The notes: a model not told the origin generated them from the letters alone. Shown: positions 8,159 through 16,632, counted from the first letter of the stretch. The stretch is 64,000 bases of DNA from JAZSMJ01 sp045535815 (GCA_045535815.1 JAZSMJ010000035.1:11909-75908), one strand, 5' to 3'. Translations and numbers: made by a program.

Positions 8159-9093
8159 TTTACTACTCCAAAAATCCTTCTGCGTGTAAATTTGTTTATA
8201 AACGGTGTCAGTATATTCATAAACAGTATTGCGAACGATACACCTTCCGGATAGCTTCCCCATACCCTTATAATCATAGTTATAATACCGCACCCTATTC
8301 CGAATACTATTTTGCCCATAGGAGTAAACGGGGTAGTTGAATAATCGGTAGCCATATATATAGCACCGATAAACAAACCGCCTGACATTATCTGATATAC
8401 CGGATATGTACTATCCATACCGGTAAAATATCCTATAATTATACTCAGAATAAATACAGTTCCAATATAAAATACAGGCGTATGCCATGATATAACGCCT
8501 CTGAAGATAAGGTATATACCGCCGATCAGAAGCGCAAGAATGCACGTTTCTCCTATAGCACCGCCTCTTAATCCGAAAAACATATCGGCAAGAGAGGGAA
8601 GAGTACCCTCACCTGATGAAAAAATGCTTAGCGGAGTTGAGCTTGATACCGTGTCAACTATGTCGGGAATAACTATAACACCCGTTGAGCTAAACGATAT
8701 CAGCATTATTATTCTTGCTGTAATTGCAGGATTTGCAAAATTCTGTCCGATGCCCCCAAACAGGCACTTTACTGCAATAATAGCAACAAACGCACCAAAA
8801 ACCACCTGCCACAGCGGAACTGAAGCAGGAAGATTCAAGGCTAAAAGGAGCGCAGTCACAATTGCAGAAAGATCGCCTATCGTATTTTTTCTTTTACATA
8901 TCCGATTGAAAATATATTCAGAGAGTACTGCCGACACGATACACGCCAAAATAATATACAGGCTTTTAAGTCCGAATAAAATAACAGAAGCAACGGAAGC
9001 AGGTATAAGAGCAATAATCACGTCAAGCATTATTTTTGCCGTAGTTGCGTCTGAGTTTATATGCGGTGATACAGAAACGACCATTTTGTTCAT
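8155..9093 (-). CDS. rnfD: Rnf complex subunit RnfD
   Basis: Polytopic NqrB/RnfD subunit, 312 residues, which carries an FMN and forms part of the ion path. Landmarks: SPH (9-11), GGIGQNFANPA (113-123), ATDYSTTPFTPMGK and the GSYPEGVSFAILFMN block near the C-terminus. The flavinylation site reads DTVSSSTPLS with T153 as the likely acceptor; the family more often has SGATPL, so the Gly-Ala before the Thr is replaced by Ser-Ser. It starts eight bases after rnfC and overlaps rnfG by four bases. Confidence 0.95.
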   Translation of the reverse strand: MNKMVVSVSPHINSDATTAKIMLDVIIALIPASVASVILFGLKSLYIILACIVSAVLSEYIFNRICKRKNTIGDLSAIVTALLLALNLPASVPLWQVVFGAFVAIIAVKCLFGGIGQNFANPAITARIIMLISFSSTGVIVIPDIVDTVSSSTPLSIFSSGEGTLPSLADMFFGLRGGAIGETCILALLIGGIYLIFRGVISWHTPVFYIGTVFILSIIIGYFTGMDSTYPVYQIMSGGLFIGAIYMATDYSTTPFTPMGKIVFGIGCGIITMIIRVWGSYPEGVSFAILFMNILTPFINKFTRRRIFGVVK

Positions 9094-9101
9094 TTAAAAG
9101 T

Positions 9102-10415
9102 TTATCCGCCTTTATTTTTCTGTTTTTTATATTTGTTGAGCAAATCCTTTGCCATTTTATGCTTTTGAACAAGCTTTTTCTTTGCAGGGCAAACATATGC
9201 ACAACTTCCGCATTCCATGCAAAGATTAACAGCCAAAGCTTCAAGCTCATCAAAATTCTGAAGTGCGCAGGCTGTTGCAAAAGCAGGTGGATCCAAACCA
9301 AAAGGGCACTGCCTGATACATCTTCCGCATCTTATGCATGCAGTTTCCTCGGGTACTTGCGATTCTTTTTCATCAAGAGCAATAATTGCATTCGTGTTTT
9401 TTAATATCGGTAGCTCCGAGCTGTAAACGGATATGCCCATCATAGGTCCACCGTACAAAATTTTATACGGTTGACTTTTCAATTCGACACACTCTTCGAG
9501 TATATATTTAATGCTGGTTCCTATAGGAACTATTAGGTTCCGAGGCTTTTTTACAGCCGAACCGTCTACCGTTATGCATTTTTCGATAAGCGGTATACCT
9601 GTTTTAACATATTGGGCAATTGTTGCAAGAGTTGTAACGTTGATAACCAAGACACCCGAATGAATAGGAAGCTTTCCTTTAGGCACTTCTATTCCGCAAA
9701 CGTTATATATGAGCACCTTTTCAGCGCCCTGAGGATATACCGAGTGAAGCTTTTTAGTACTTACATACTTCAATTTTCTGCTAATATCATTCATTCTTTT
9801 TATGCACTCGACATTACTGTCTTCTATGGCAATAACTATATCGTTTGCATTAAGATATTTATTTAGCAAAATACATCCCTCTTCAATAAGGTCGCTCTTA
9901 TCTATCATTGTCCTTGTATCGGATGTAATGTAAGGTTCACATTCAGCACCGTTTATTATTACTGTTTTGAGATTGCCTTTCTCTTTTATATCAAGCTTGA
10001 CGTGGGTAGGAAATCCTGCGCCCCCAAGACCGACAACTCCGCTGTTTTTAACTGCTTCTATAAAAGAACGGTAATCGTTTACTGTTGGCTGTGATATTTC
10101 TTCCGACAACGTCATATTACCATCCGATTCGATAATAAACGCCTGAGTTTTCATTTCATTTGAAAGAATAATATCCTCAAGCCTTTTAACCGTTCCTGAT
10201 ACCGAAGAATGTATCTTTGAGCTTATATCTGTATCTGTATCGGCTATCAGCTGACCCACCTTAACATAATCCCCGACAGAAACAACCGGAGTGGCGCTTT
10301 TTCCTATATGCATTGAAAGCGGAATTGTCACGACTGATGGGCATGGTATTTTTTGAGGAACGGATAAAGCTGTATTTTTATTTTGAGGTATTCTAATTCC
10401 TTTAAGACGAAACAT
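9102..10415 (-). CDS. rnfC: Rnf complex subunit RnfC (NADH-binding)
   Basis: Peripheral subunit that binds FMN, NAD(H) and two Fe4S4 clusters. It shows an N-terminal barrel-sandwich domain, the glycine-rich NADH/FMN loop GVVGLGGAGFPTHVK, the INGAECEPY motif, and two cluster motifs near the C-terminus, CIRCGRCIRQCP and CMECGSCAYVCP. GGAGG lies six bases before the ATG at 10415 and only three before an in-frame GTG at 10418, so ATG is preferred. The protein is 437 residues. First gene of rnfCDGEAB; the promoter should lie in 10416-10492, just after the terminator of the SDR gene, but I see no clear -35. Confidence 0.95.
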   Translation of the reverse strand: MFRLKGIRIPQNKNTALSVPQKIPCPSVVTIPLSMHIGKSATPVVSVGDYVKVGQLIADTDTDISSKIHSSVSGTVKRLEDIILSNEMKTQAFIIESDGNMTLSEEISQPTVNDYRSFIEAVKNSGVVGLGGAGFPTHVKLDIKEKGNLKTVIINGAECEPYITSDTRTMIDKSDLIEEGCILLNKYLNANDIVIAIEDSNVECIKRMNDISRKLKYVSTKKLHSVYPQGAEKVLIYNVCGIEVPKGKLPIHSGVLVINVTTLATIAQYVKTGIPLIEKCITVDGSAVKKPRNLIVPIGTSIKYILEECVELKSQPYKILYGGPMMGISVYSSELPILKNTNAIIALDEKESQVPEETACIRCGRCIRQCPFGLDPPAFATACALQNFDELEALAVNLCMECGSCAYVCPAKKKLVQKHKMAKDLLNKYKKQKNKGG

Positions 10416-10492
10416 CACACGCCTCCATACGTTTACTGCGATTATTATTTACTTCTTCCTTTAATATGATACGGCAAAAAGTATTTTCATAG

Positions 10493-10521
10493 AAAAAAGC
10501 ACCGGAATCAACCGATGCTTT
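10493..10521 (-). terminator. Terminator of the alaX-flavin reductase-SDR unit
   Basis: On the minus strand a 7-bp stem GCATCGG / CCGGTGC (one G-T pair) is followed by TTTTTTC, 18 bases past the SDR stop codon. It insulates the unit from rnfC. Confidence 0.75.
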
Positions 10522-10538
10522 CATTCTATAGGTTATAT

Positions 10539-11297
10539 TCAGTTTAATTTCCATCCGAAATCATTATGATAAATCATCTGCTTGGTCATTCCGCCGTCCA
10601 CTGTAATATCCTCTCCGTTTATAAAAGAATTTCTTTCATCACAGAGGAAAAGCACCGCATTGGCAATATCGTCGGGATTTCCTATTCTTCTGCTTGGATG
10701 CTGTGTAATATCTTCTTTTTCATATTGAGGCTGATAACTATCGTCCTTTTGATATGCGCCCGTATCTATCCATCCGGGACTTATAGAATTTACTCTTGCC
10801 TTTCCGGCAAGAGTAATACTCATTGCACGTGTAAGAGCCGATATACCACCTTTTGCGGCAGTATAGCATTCGGTATTATACTGTGACATAAACGCCCTTG
10901 TAGACGAAATATTTATAACTGAGGCGCAGGAAGAGAAATGCTCCATAAACAGCTTAGTAAGATAAAACGGAGCCGCTGTGCCGATTTTAAACACCCTACA
11001 GAAGTCTTCATATGAAGCGTCCATAAGTCCGCCGAGTCCGATACAGGCGTTATTTACAACAATGTCTATTTTGTCCACTCTTGACAGACATTCTTTTGCA
11101 AATATCTCAAGCGTAGCTTTATCAGCTATATCTCCCTGAAAGAAAAACAGCTGTGACTCAGAATATTCTTCCGAAAGCCTTTTTCCGCTCTCACCGTCTA
11201 TATCAATTACGCATACGAAATATCCTTTTTCAATAAGCCTCTGCGTTATGCATCTGCCTATACCGTTTGCTCCACCCGTTACTATACAGTTCTTCAT
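10539..11297 (-). CDS. Short-chain dehydrogenase/reductase (SDR)
   Basis: Classical SDR of 252 residues, NAD(P)-dependent, substrate unknown. It has the Rossmann motif TGGANGIG (7-14), NNAC in place of NNAG (82-85), the catalytic serine in NISST (about 131) and YTAAK (Y145, K149), and the C-terminal NGEDITVDGG that closes most members. VIDIDGES after beta-2 suggests NAD(H) preference, since an aspartate is there. It overlaps the flavin reductase gene by four bases (ATGA), so the two are coupled, but no pathway is evident. Confidence 0.9.
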   Translation of the reverse strand: MKNCIVTGGANGIGRCITQRLIEKGYFVCVIDIDGESGKRLSEEYSESQLFFFQGDIADKATLEIFAKECLSRVDKIDIVVNNACIGLGGLMDASYEDFCRVFKIGTAAPFYLTKLFMEHFSSCASVINISSTRAFMSQYNTECYTAAKGGISALTRAMSITLAGKARVNSISPGWIDTGAYQKDDSYQPQYEKEDITQHPSRRIGNPDDIANAVLFLCDERNSFINGEDITVDGGMTKQMIYHNDFGWKLN

Positions 11298-11884
11298 TTC
11301 GTCCTTCTCCTGTGTGAGTTGTTTTTCTTTTTGACTGCAGAAAAACCAAAGCTGCCTATCTTTTTTCCCAACTCAAAATATTCACCGTGAGCAAATGCAG
11401 CCAAATTAGCTTTTTCAATACAAAGTTTACCATTTTTGTCTAACAAGTCTTCATCTACGTTTACTGCAACGATATCGGCAATAAACATATCGTGCGATCC
11501 CATCGGTACAATATCCGTAACCTTGCATTCAAGAGATATTGGTGCCTGAGCTATAATCGGACAGCTTATCTGTGATGCCTCCTGCTTATCAAAATTACAT
11601 CTTTTGAATTTATCAACCTTTTTTCCTGTATACATTCCGCAAAAATCTGCTGATTTTATATCCTTTGCACTCGTAAGATTTATAGCAAACTCTCTTGTTT
11701 CCTTGATTATGTCATAAGAAAATCTGTTGGGTCTTACCGATATATATGTTTTAGGCGGAATTGTATTAAGTATACCGCTCCACGCTATAGTTATTATATT
11801 TGCTTTTTCCATCGTTCCGCACGAAACCATAACCGGTGGAACGGGTGCAAGAAGTGCTCCGCCTCTCCAAACTATTTTACTCAT
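11294..11884 (-). CDS. Flavin reductase family protein (flavoredoxin-like)
   Basis: FMN-binding split-barrel protein of 196 residues. PVPPVMVSCG near the N-terminus, NIITIAWSGI, RPNRFSYDII and GSHDMFIADIVAV are the blocks of the flavin reductase/flavoredoxin family; such proteins carry FMN non-covalently and reduce flavin or pass electrons between redox partners. The C-terminus is strongly basic (KKKNNSHRRRTK). It lies one base after alaX and four bases into the SDR gene, so it is the middle of a three-gene unit. Physiological partner unknown. Confidence 0.88.
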   Translation of the reverse strand: MSKIVWRGGALLAPVPPVMVSCGTMEKANIITIAWSGILNTIPPKTYISVRPNRFSYDIIKETREFAINLTSAKDIKSADFCGMYTGKKVDKFKRCNFDKQEASQISCPIIAQAPISLECKVTDIVPMGSHDMFIADIVAVNVDEDLLDKNGKLCIEKANLAAFAHGEYFELGKKIGSFGFSAVKKKNNSHRRRTK

Positions 11885-11885
11885 T

Positions 11886-13040
11886 TTAATCCTCGATAAT
11901 ATTGAAATATTCTTTTATTTCTTTTTCCGTTGATTTAAGAGAGCCTTGAATCATAGAAGAAGAGCCGCCACCTCTACCGTTAAGCGTAGCATTTATCTCC
12001 TTGGCCTTTGCAGACAGATCGATATTATTACTGCCCATGATATACGAATATCCGCTTTTATCGTTACCGCAAAATACCGCACATATGCCTTTACACAATG
12101 GAAGCGCTTCATTTACAAGGTTTCTTAAAGCATTTATGTTATTTCCGTCATCAAATATACAAATGTTGCCATCGGTTTCTTTGAGTGATGCAAGTCTGAG
12201 CGCAATAATCTTTTTATTCAATGCAGATACATTCTGCTTAAGCTCTTCCTTTTCAGAAGACAGACGTTCGATTGCAGAGCAAACGTCAGACTGCTTTACA
12301 GAAAGCTCACAGGCAATACGGTAGATGCTGTTAAACTTTTCCTTATAATCCTCAAGAGCATAAAAACCGCATTTAACTCTTATACGCATTCCGCCCTTAT
12401 AATTAACTGCCTCAAGAATCTTTATCAATCCAATCTGTCCACTTGACGACACGTGGGGAGCACAGCAAGCACAAACGTCATATCCGTTTACATCAACGAT
12501 ACGAACGTTCTCCTCAAGATCAAGCTTACTTCTATAGGTCAATAATTTTAACTGCTCGGGCTCAGGATAGGATGCAGTAACCTTTACGTTCTCAAAAACT
12601 GCAACGTTGGCAAGATTCTCTATCCTATCAAGCTGATTTTGCGAAAGAATACCGTCAATATCTATCGTTACCTCTGAATCGTTTAAATGAAAGCCAACGT
12701 TATTAAGGCCATATTCTCTGTAAATAAGACCGGAAACGATGTGCTCTCCGGTATGGTTTTGCATTCGTCTGAAGCGCTTATCCCAATCTATCTTACCGAA
12801 AACCTGTCCAACAAGTGGTTTATCAACAATATGATAAATAATACCGTCCTTTATCTGTACATCCGATACGACAGAATCGGATAATATTCCGGTATCACAG
12901 TACTGTCCGCCTTCCTGGGGAAAAAATGCCGTTTGGTCAAGTATTACCGAATAGCCATCATTTATTTTATCGCAAGATATGACGTTTGCCTCAAACTCAG
13001 TCATATATGCATCTTCATCAAATAATTTACGAGTAATCAA
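11886..13040 (-). CDS. Alanyl-tRNA editing protein AlaX (long form with DHHA1)
   Basis: Free-standing editing factor that hydrolyses mischarged Ser- or Gly-tRNA(Ala). Residues 1-240 match the AlaRS editing domain: QEGGQYCDTG (42-51), zinc motif NHTGEH with H96/H100, and CxxxH at C192/H196. A coiled-coil (about 245-285) leads to a DHHA1 domain with GRGGGSSSMIQGS. I take a TTG start at 13040, which has GAGG seven bases upstream and gives the usual N-terminus; an ATG at 13004 would remove part of the first strand. It is the first gene of the unit with flavin reductase and SDR. Confidence 0.9.
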   Translation of the reverse strand: MITRKLFDEDAYMTEFEANVISCDKINDGYSVILDQTAFFPQEGGQYCDTGILSDSVVSDVQIKDGIIYHIVDKPLVGQVFGKIDWDKRFRRMQNHTGEHIVSGLIYREYGLNNVGFHLNDSEVTIDIDGILSQNQLDRIENLANVAVFENVKVTASYPEPEQLKLLTYRSKLDLEENVRIVDVNGYDVCACCAPHVSSSGQIGLIKILEAVNYKGGMRIRVKCGFYALEDYKEKFNSIYRIACELSVKQSDVCSAIERLSSEKEELKQNVSALNKKIIALRLASLKETDGNICIFDDGNNINALRNLVNEALPLCKGICAVFCGNDKSGYSYIMGSNNIDLSAKAKEINATLNGRGGGSSSMIQGSLKSTEKEIKEYFNIIED

Positions 13041-13070
13041 AACAGAACCTCATCTCATAACAGTTAATCA

Positions 13071-13095
13071 AAAACGGACAGGGAACTGTCCGTTT
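13071..13095 (-). terminator. Terminator after ilvE
   Basis: Perfect 10-bp stem AAACGGACAG / CTGTCCGTTT with a four-base loop; on the minus strand it ends in TTTTTGATT. It lies nine bases past the ilvE stop and separates ilvE from alaX. Confidence 0.9.
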
Positions 13096-13103
13096 GCTGA
13101 TAT

Positions 13104-14129
13104 TTATTTAATAACGTTTATCCATCCTTCAGGTGCAGGTATTCTGCCCATCTGAATTCCCGTAAGTGTTTCGTAAAGCTTCTTGGTAATCGGTCCCATT
13201 TCGCTCATACCGCTGGGGAAGCAAATTTCCTTGCCGTGATCAACAATTTTTCCAACGGGGGAAATTACTGCCGCTGTTCCGCAAAGTCCGCACTCTGCAA
13301 AATCAGCAAGCTCCGAAACTTTGATCTCTCTTTCTTCCGCTTCAAGACCAAGATAATCCTTTGCAACCTGGACAAGAGATCTGCGTGTGATAGAGGGAAG
13401 AATGCTGTCGGATTTAGGTGTAACAACCTTATTGTCCTTCGTTACGAAAAGTATATTAGCGCCGCCCGTTTCCTCAATCTTTGTGTGTGTAGCAGCATCG
13501 AGATATACGTTTTCATCAAATCCCTTTTCATGAGCATCAACGATAGCATAAAGGCTCATAGCATAGTTAAGACCTGCCTTTATATGACCGGTTCCTCTGG
13601 GGGCCGCACGGTCATAATCACTTATGCGGAGTGTAAGCGGACGAACACCACCCTTGAAATATGGTCCAACAGGTGTACAGAATATTCTGAATTGATATTC
13701 TGAAGCCGGCTTAACGCCTATAACGGGATTGCTTCCAAACATAAATGGTCTGAGATAAAGCGATGCACCGGAGCCGTAAGGGGGAACAAAAGCTTCATTG
13801 GCCGCAACAACCTGTCTTACCGCATCAATAAACTGCTCTACGGGAAGAGGGGGCATACGAAGTCTTACCGCTGAATCGTGCATACGCTGTGCGTTAAGAT
13901 CAGGGCGGAATGTAACAATATGTCCGTCCTCGGTAGTATATGCCTTAAGTCCCTCGAAAACAGTCTGCGCATACTGAAGAACGCAGGCGCTTTCGTTAAG
14001 CACAACGTTGGAATCAGAGGTTAACGTTCCGTTATCCCATGCGCCGTCCTTATAGTTAGCAACGTATCTCATATCGGTCTGCACGTATGCAAAACCAAGA
14101 TTTTCCCATTGAATGTCTTTCTTTTCCAT
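13104..14129 (-). CDS. ilvE: Branched-chain-amino-acid aminotransferase
   Basis: PLP enzyme of fold type IV interconverting Leu, Ile and Val with their 2-keto acids, cytoplasmic. The 341-residue protein belongs to the eukaryote-like (group II) BCATs: AQTVFEGLKAY (54-64), GSGASLYLRPFMF, GPYFKGG, the PLP lysine K184 in GTGHIKAGLNYA, and the IEETGGANI segment. The ATG at 14129 has AAGGA eight bases upstream; an in-frame start further up would cover the ribosome site. It is a single-gene unit with a near-consensus promoter overlapped by a palindrome (14193-14221) and its own terminator. Confidence 0.95.
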   Translation of the reverse strand: MEKKDIQWENLGFAYVQTDMRYVANYKDGAWDNGTLTSDSNVVLNESACVLQYAQTVFEGLKAYTTEDGHIVTFRPDLNAQRMHDSAVRLRMPPLPVEQFIDAVRQVVAANEAFVPPYGSGASLYLRPFMFGSNPVIGVKPASEYQFRIFCTPVGPYFKGGVRPLTLRISDYDRAAPRGTGHIKAGLNYAMSLYAIVDAHEKGFDENVYLDAATHTKIEETGGANILFVTKDNKVVTPKSDSILPSITRRSLVQVAKDYLGLEAEEREIKVSELADFAECGLCGTAAVISPVGKIVDHGKEICFPSGMSEMGPITKKLYETLTGIQMGRIPAPEGWINVIK

Positions 14130-14192
14130 AATTATATCCTTTCGTTTATGTAACACATGATATTCTTTAGCATTTTAAATCATTATATTGAG

Positions 14193-14221
14193 ATTATAAC
14201 ACTTTTTGTGCTATAAATCAA
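14193..14221 (-). promoter_or_regulatory. ilvE promoter with overlapping palindromic operator candidate
   Basis: Minus strand TTGATT (14216-14221), 17-base spacer, TATAAT (14193-14198). The spacer and -10 are covered by an imperfect palindrome of the form TTATAnCACnnnnnGTGnTATAA (14194-14216), a position where a bound protein would block RNA polymerase. It is not a CodY box or a T-box as far as I can see. Confidence 0.65.
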
Positions 14222-14274
14222 TATTGTTTTTTAAAAAACAATAAAATAAAAAATGATTACAAATCAAAATAATA

Positions 14275-14303
14275 TTGCAAACAATAATTACCTATGATAT
14301 AAT
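14275..14303 (+). promoter_or_regulatory. Promoter of the surface-protein pair
   Basis: TTGCAA (14275-14280), 17-base spacer, TATAAT (14298-14303), about 50 bases before the start at 14353. Confidence 0.75.
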
Positions 14304-14352
14304 ATTAAGAAACAATATCTTACGTTATAAATGATGAAAGGAGGAGAATGCA

Positions 14353-15363
14353 ATGTACAATAACAGACAGTCCCCAAAAAGATACAAAGCAGTAAATACA
14401 CAGAATAAGACTACTCGTTCAGTAAATAATCGAACAGTTCAGACTCATACAATAAATAACACCGTACAGCGTCCCTCTCCTCCAAGACAAAAAATGACAA
14501 AAAAGCAGATCAGCTCTGCTCAGCTCAACCAAAAGCTTGTAAATCAGACACCTAACCGCAGAAAGCAAACCGTTACAAACAAACGGATCGATTCAAGAAA
14601 ATTTGAGGTTCAAAAAAGAAGATCAGAGGAGTACCGTTTTTATATTAAAAACAAAAGACATAATTCCTTTCGGCTTTTTATGTCCAGATTTATAATCTTT
14701 TGTTTTGTATTTGCGGTATTATTTTCAGTTTCCGCTGCTACATTTTATATTTCGTTATATATTCATCCTACAGTTGACAGATCGGATTACTATTACTACA
14801 TCGGAGATGACCAAACGCAAGATAAATCCGTACGCACCGTTTCTTATGAAAACGTTTTCAGAAACAATACCTATTATATAAACTTTACTGCTCTTGCAGA
14901 GTATTTTGATATGGTCATTACAGGGAACAGTGATACAGTAAGATTTATGTTTTCAAATCAGACGAAGGATAATTCTTATCTGAAAATCGGAACGAATACC
15001 GTGATGATCAACGGTGAGCTATTAAGCTTGGATGCACCTGTTTTTGCAGACGGAGATTACGTTTACGTACCGATAAGCTTTGTTAAAAACTATATAAACG
15101 GCGTAAATGTCTCGGTAGACGAGCAAGACCGCACCATATCAATAAAGAGAATTGAAACGCTCTCAAGCACTGAAGATATACTAAGCACGGTATATCAGGA
15201 TTTGTCTTTTACAGTGAGAGCCACCGAGAAAAGCGACAGTATTGACTATGATTCGCTTGATGATAAAATCAAACGCTTAGTCAGGTATCCTAAGCCTCCC
15301 AAAGACGACGAAACGCCGCCGGACAGCGGTGATACAGACTTAGGTGAACAGCCCACTGAATAA
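14353..15363 (+). CDS. Membrane-anchored protein with copper-amine-oxidase-N-like domain
   Basis: Function not recognised. Residues 1-105 are cytoplasmic, very basic and rich in Asn, Gln, Thr and Arg. One membrane helix follows (about 111-137), then an extracellular part. Residues 172-266 look like the stalk/copper-amine-oxidase N-terminal-like domain common in clostridial surface proteins (TVMINGELLSLDAPVFADG, YVYVPISFV, VDEQDRTISI). The last 40 residues are acidic and proline-rich. AGGAGG precedes the ATG. It is followed 20 bases later by a VanY-type carboxypeptidase with the same topology, which suggests a joint role at the cell wall. Confidence 0.8.
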   Translation: MYNNRQSPKRYKAVNTQNKTTRSVNNRTVQTHTINNTVQRPSPPRQKMTKKQISSAQLNQKLVNQTPNRRKQTVTNKRIDSRKFEVQKRRSEEYRFYIKNKRHNSFRLFMSRFIIFCFVFAVLFSVSAATFYISLYIHPTVDRSDYYYYIGDDQTQDKSVRTVSYENVFRNNTYYINFTALAEYFDMVITGNSDTVRFMFSNQTKDNSYLKIGTNTVMINGELLSLDAPVFADGDYVYVPISFVKNYINGVNVSVDEQDRTISIKRIETLSSTEDILSTVYQDLSFTVRATEKSDSIDYDSLDDKIKRLVRYPKPPKDDETPPDSGDTDLGEQPTE

Positions 15364-15383
15364 CATTCCAAAGAGGTTAATTA

Positions 15384-16430
15384 ATGAACAATCAACAGCC
15401 TACACCAAATAATCATCGTCGGCCTCCAAATTCCGCTCCGCAAAGAAATATCAGACCGGAACAGTATAAAAGTGATCCGAGATATATCAAATACAGAAGA
15501 AAAAAGTTAGCAATAAAGTACGCTATTATTTCCGGATTCTATCTATTCCTTGCCATAATCTTGCTCGGTATCTGTCTTATCGTTTGGAAGTGTTCTGCTG
15601 ATGATCCGAACGATAATAACGTTTCTGATCAAGAGGTTGATCTTCCGGTACAGGACGTCGAATCTAATGCAAATTCAACCGAATCTGATAATACCGAAAA
15701 CGAATCTGATTTAAACAATGAAACAGATGAACAAACAGAGCAAGAGTCCGAGAGTGAATCAGAAACTACGGAGATTGAAGAAAGTAATTATGAATACGCA
15801 ACCGATCTTTCGGAATATTTGCAGTATATAGCTCCTGAAGATCCCGAGGAATATCTGATTCTGATAAATTACGAAAATTATCTTGATAAGGATTATGCTC
15901 CTACAGATCTCATTGACGTTATAGACACGCGAAAGGACCGTGCTCCGGTAAAGCTGCGTGAATACGCCGCTAAGGCACTTGAAGCCTTATTTATAGATGC
16001 CCGCGAGCTTGGATATGATTTCAGCGTTACAAGCGCATACAGAGATTACGCAACGCAAAATTATCTGTTTAACAATAAAGTTAACGAGTATTCATATCTT
16101 GGTGATGCGGCAAGGGAAGAGGCAGCAAAGATAGTTGCAATCCCCGGAACAAGTGAGCATCAATCCGGACTTTGTATCGATATGCATAATCTTCCGACAG
16201 CTGATGTCAGTTTTGCTGAAAAGGAAGAAGCAAAATGGCTTGCTGAAAACTCATATAAATACGGATTCATTCTAAGATTTCCGGAGGATAAGCAGGATAT
16301 AACAAAAATATCCTATGAACCGTGGCACTTCAGATTCGTAGGAAGAGAAGCAGCAACAGAAATGTACGACCTTGGAATGTGCCTCGAAGAATATATTGAG
16401 TATCTTAACGGGGAATCCGCAACAGAATGA
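15384..16430 (+). CDS. D-alanyl-D-alanine carboxypeptidase, VanY/M15B family
   Basis: Membrane-anchored zinc peptidase trimming the D-Ala-D-Ala end of peptidoglycan stems. A short basic cytoplasmic tail precedes one helix (about 43-68), then a linker of Ser, Glu, Thr and Asn (75-135), then the M15B domain. Zinc and catalytic residues are visible: TSAYRDYATQ, H259 and D266 in SEHQSGLCID, and E312/H315 in EPWH. The low-complexity linker probably spans part of the wall. Second gene of the pair that starts at 14353. No vancomycin-resistance genes are near, so a housekeeping wall role is more likely than resistance. Confidence 0.9.
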   Translation: MNNQQPTPNNHRRPPNSAPQRNIRPEQYKSDPRYIKYRRKKLAIKYAIISGFYLFLAIILLGICLIVWKCSADDPNDNNVSDQEVDLPVQDVESNANSTESDNTENESDLNNETDEQTEQESESESETTEIEESNYEYATDLSEYLQYIAPEDPEEYLILINYENYLDKDYAPTDLIDVIDTRKDRAPVKLREYAAKALEALFIDARELGYDFSVTSAYRDYATQNYLFNNKVNEYSYLGDAAREEAAKIVAIPGTSEHQSGLCIDMHNLPTADVSFAEKEEAKWLAENSYKYGFILRFPEDKQDITKISYEPWHFRFVGREAATEMYDLGMCLEEYIEYLNGESATE

Positions 16431-16467
16431 ATTCATAAAAAATTCATAAAAAAAGTTTTAATAGTTA

Positions 16468-16496
16468 TTGCAAAAACAGAAATTATATGTTATAAT
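16468..16496 (+). promoter_or_regulatory. Promoter of the tRNA-Glu gene
   Basis: TTGCAA (16468-16473), 17-base spacer, TATAAT (16491-16496), about 30 bases before the mature tRNA. Confidence 0.8.
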
Positions 16497-16525
16497 ACCA
16501 TTGCTTCGTCAGAGACGGAGCATAA

Positions 16526-16600
16526 GGCCTGTTGGTCAAGAGGCTAAGACGTCGCCCTCTCACGGCGAAAACAGGGGTTCGATTCCCCTACGGGTCACCA
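16526..16600 (+). tRNA. tRNA-Glu (anticodon CTC)
   Basis: Cloverleaf folds by eye: acceptor GGCCTGT with ACGGGTC (one G-T pair), D arm GTC...GAC, anticodon stem TCGCC/GGCGA with loop CTCTCAC giving anticodon CTC (codon GAG), T arm AGGGG-TTCGATT-CCCCT, and an encoded CCA end. It is a single transcription unit with its own promoter and terminator. Confidence 0.95.
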
Positions 16601-16601
16601 T

Positions 16602-16632
16602 AAAAACCGAACTGAAATCAGTTCGGTTTTTT
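16602..16632. terminator. Bidirectional terminator of tRNA-Glu and the AGCS symporter gene
   Basis: Inverted repeat AAACCGAACTGA / TCAGTTCGGTTT with a two-base loop and flanking A and T runs on each side. The stop codon of the symporter gene (16618-16620) and its last few codons lie inside the stem. Confidence 0.9.

Noticed and set aside
8540..9097. A 185-codon open frame on the plus strand opposite rnfD
   Set aside because: It is antisense to a well-supported gene, has no ribosome site and reads as low-complexity Ile/Thr/Ala sequence; the rnfD protein explains the base pattern.
14130..14352. Possible T-box or riboswitch before ilvE
   Set aside because: Too short after the promoter, no T-box core, and no terminator/antiterminator pair; only the palindrome over the promoter stands out.
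15384..16430. Vancomycin-resistance locus, from the VanY-like gene
   Set aside because: No VanH, VanA/B/C ligase, VanX or VanRS genes nearby; a housekeeping carboxypeptidase is simpler.
16432..16456. Two copies of AATTCATAAAA before the tRNA promoter
   Set aside because: Short A-rich direct repeat that can arise by chance in AT-rich spacer; no further copies.
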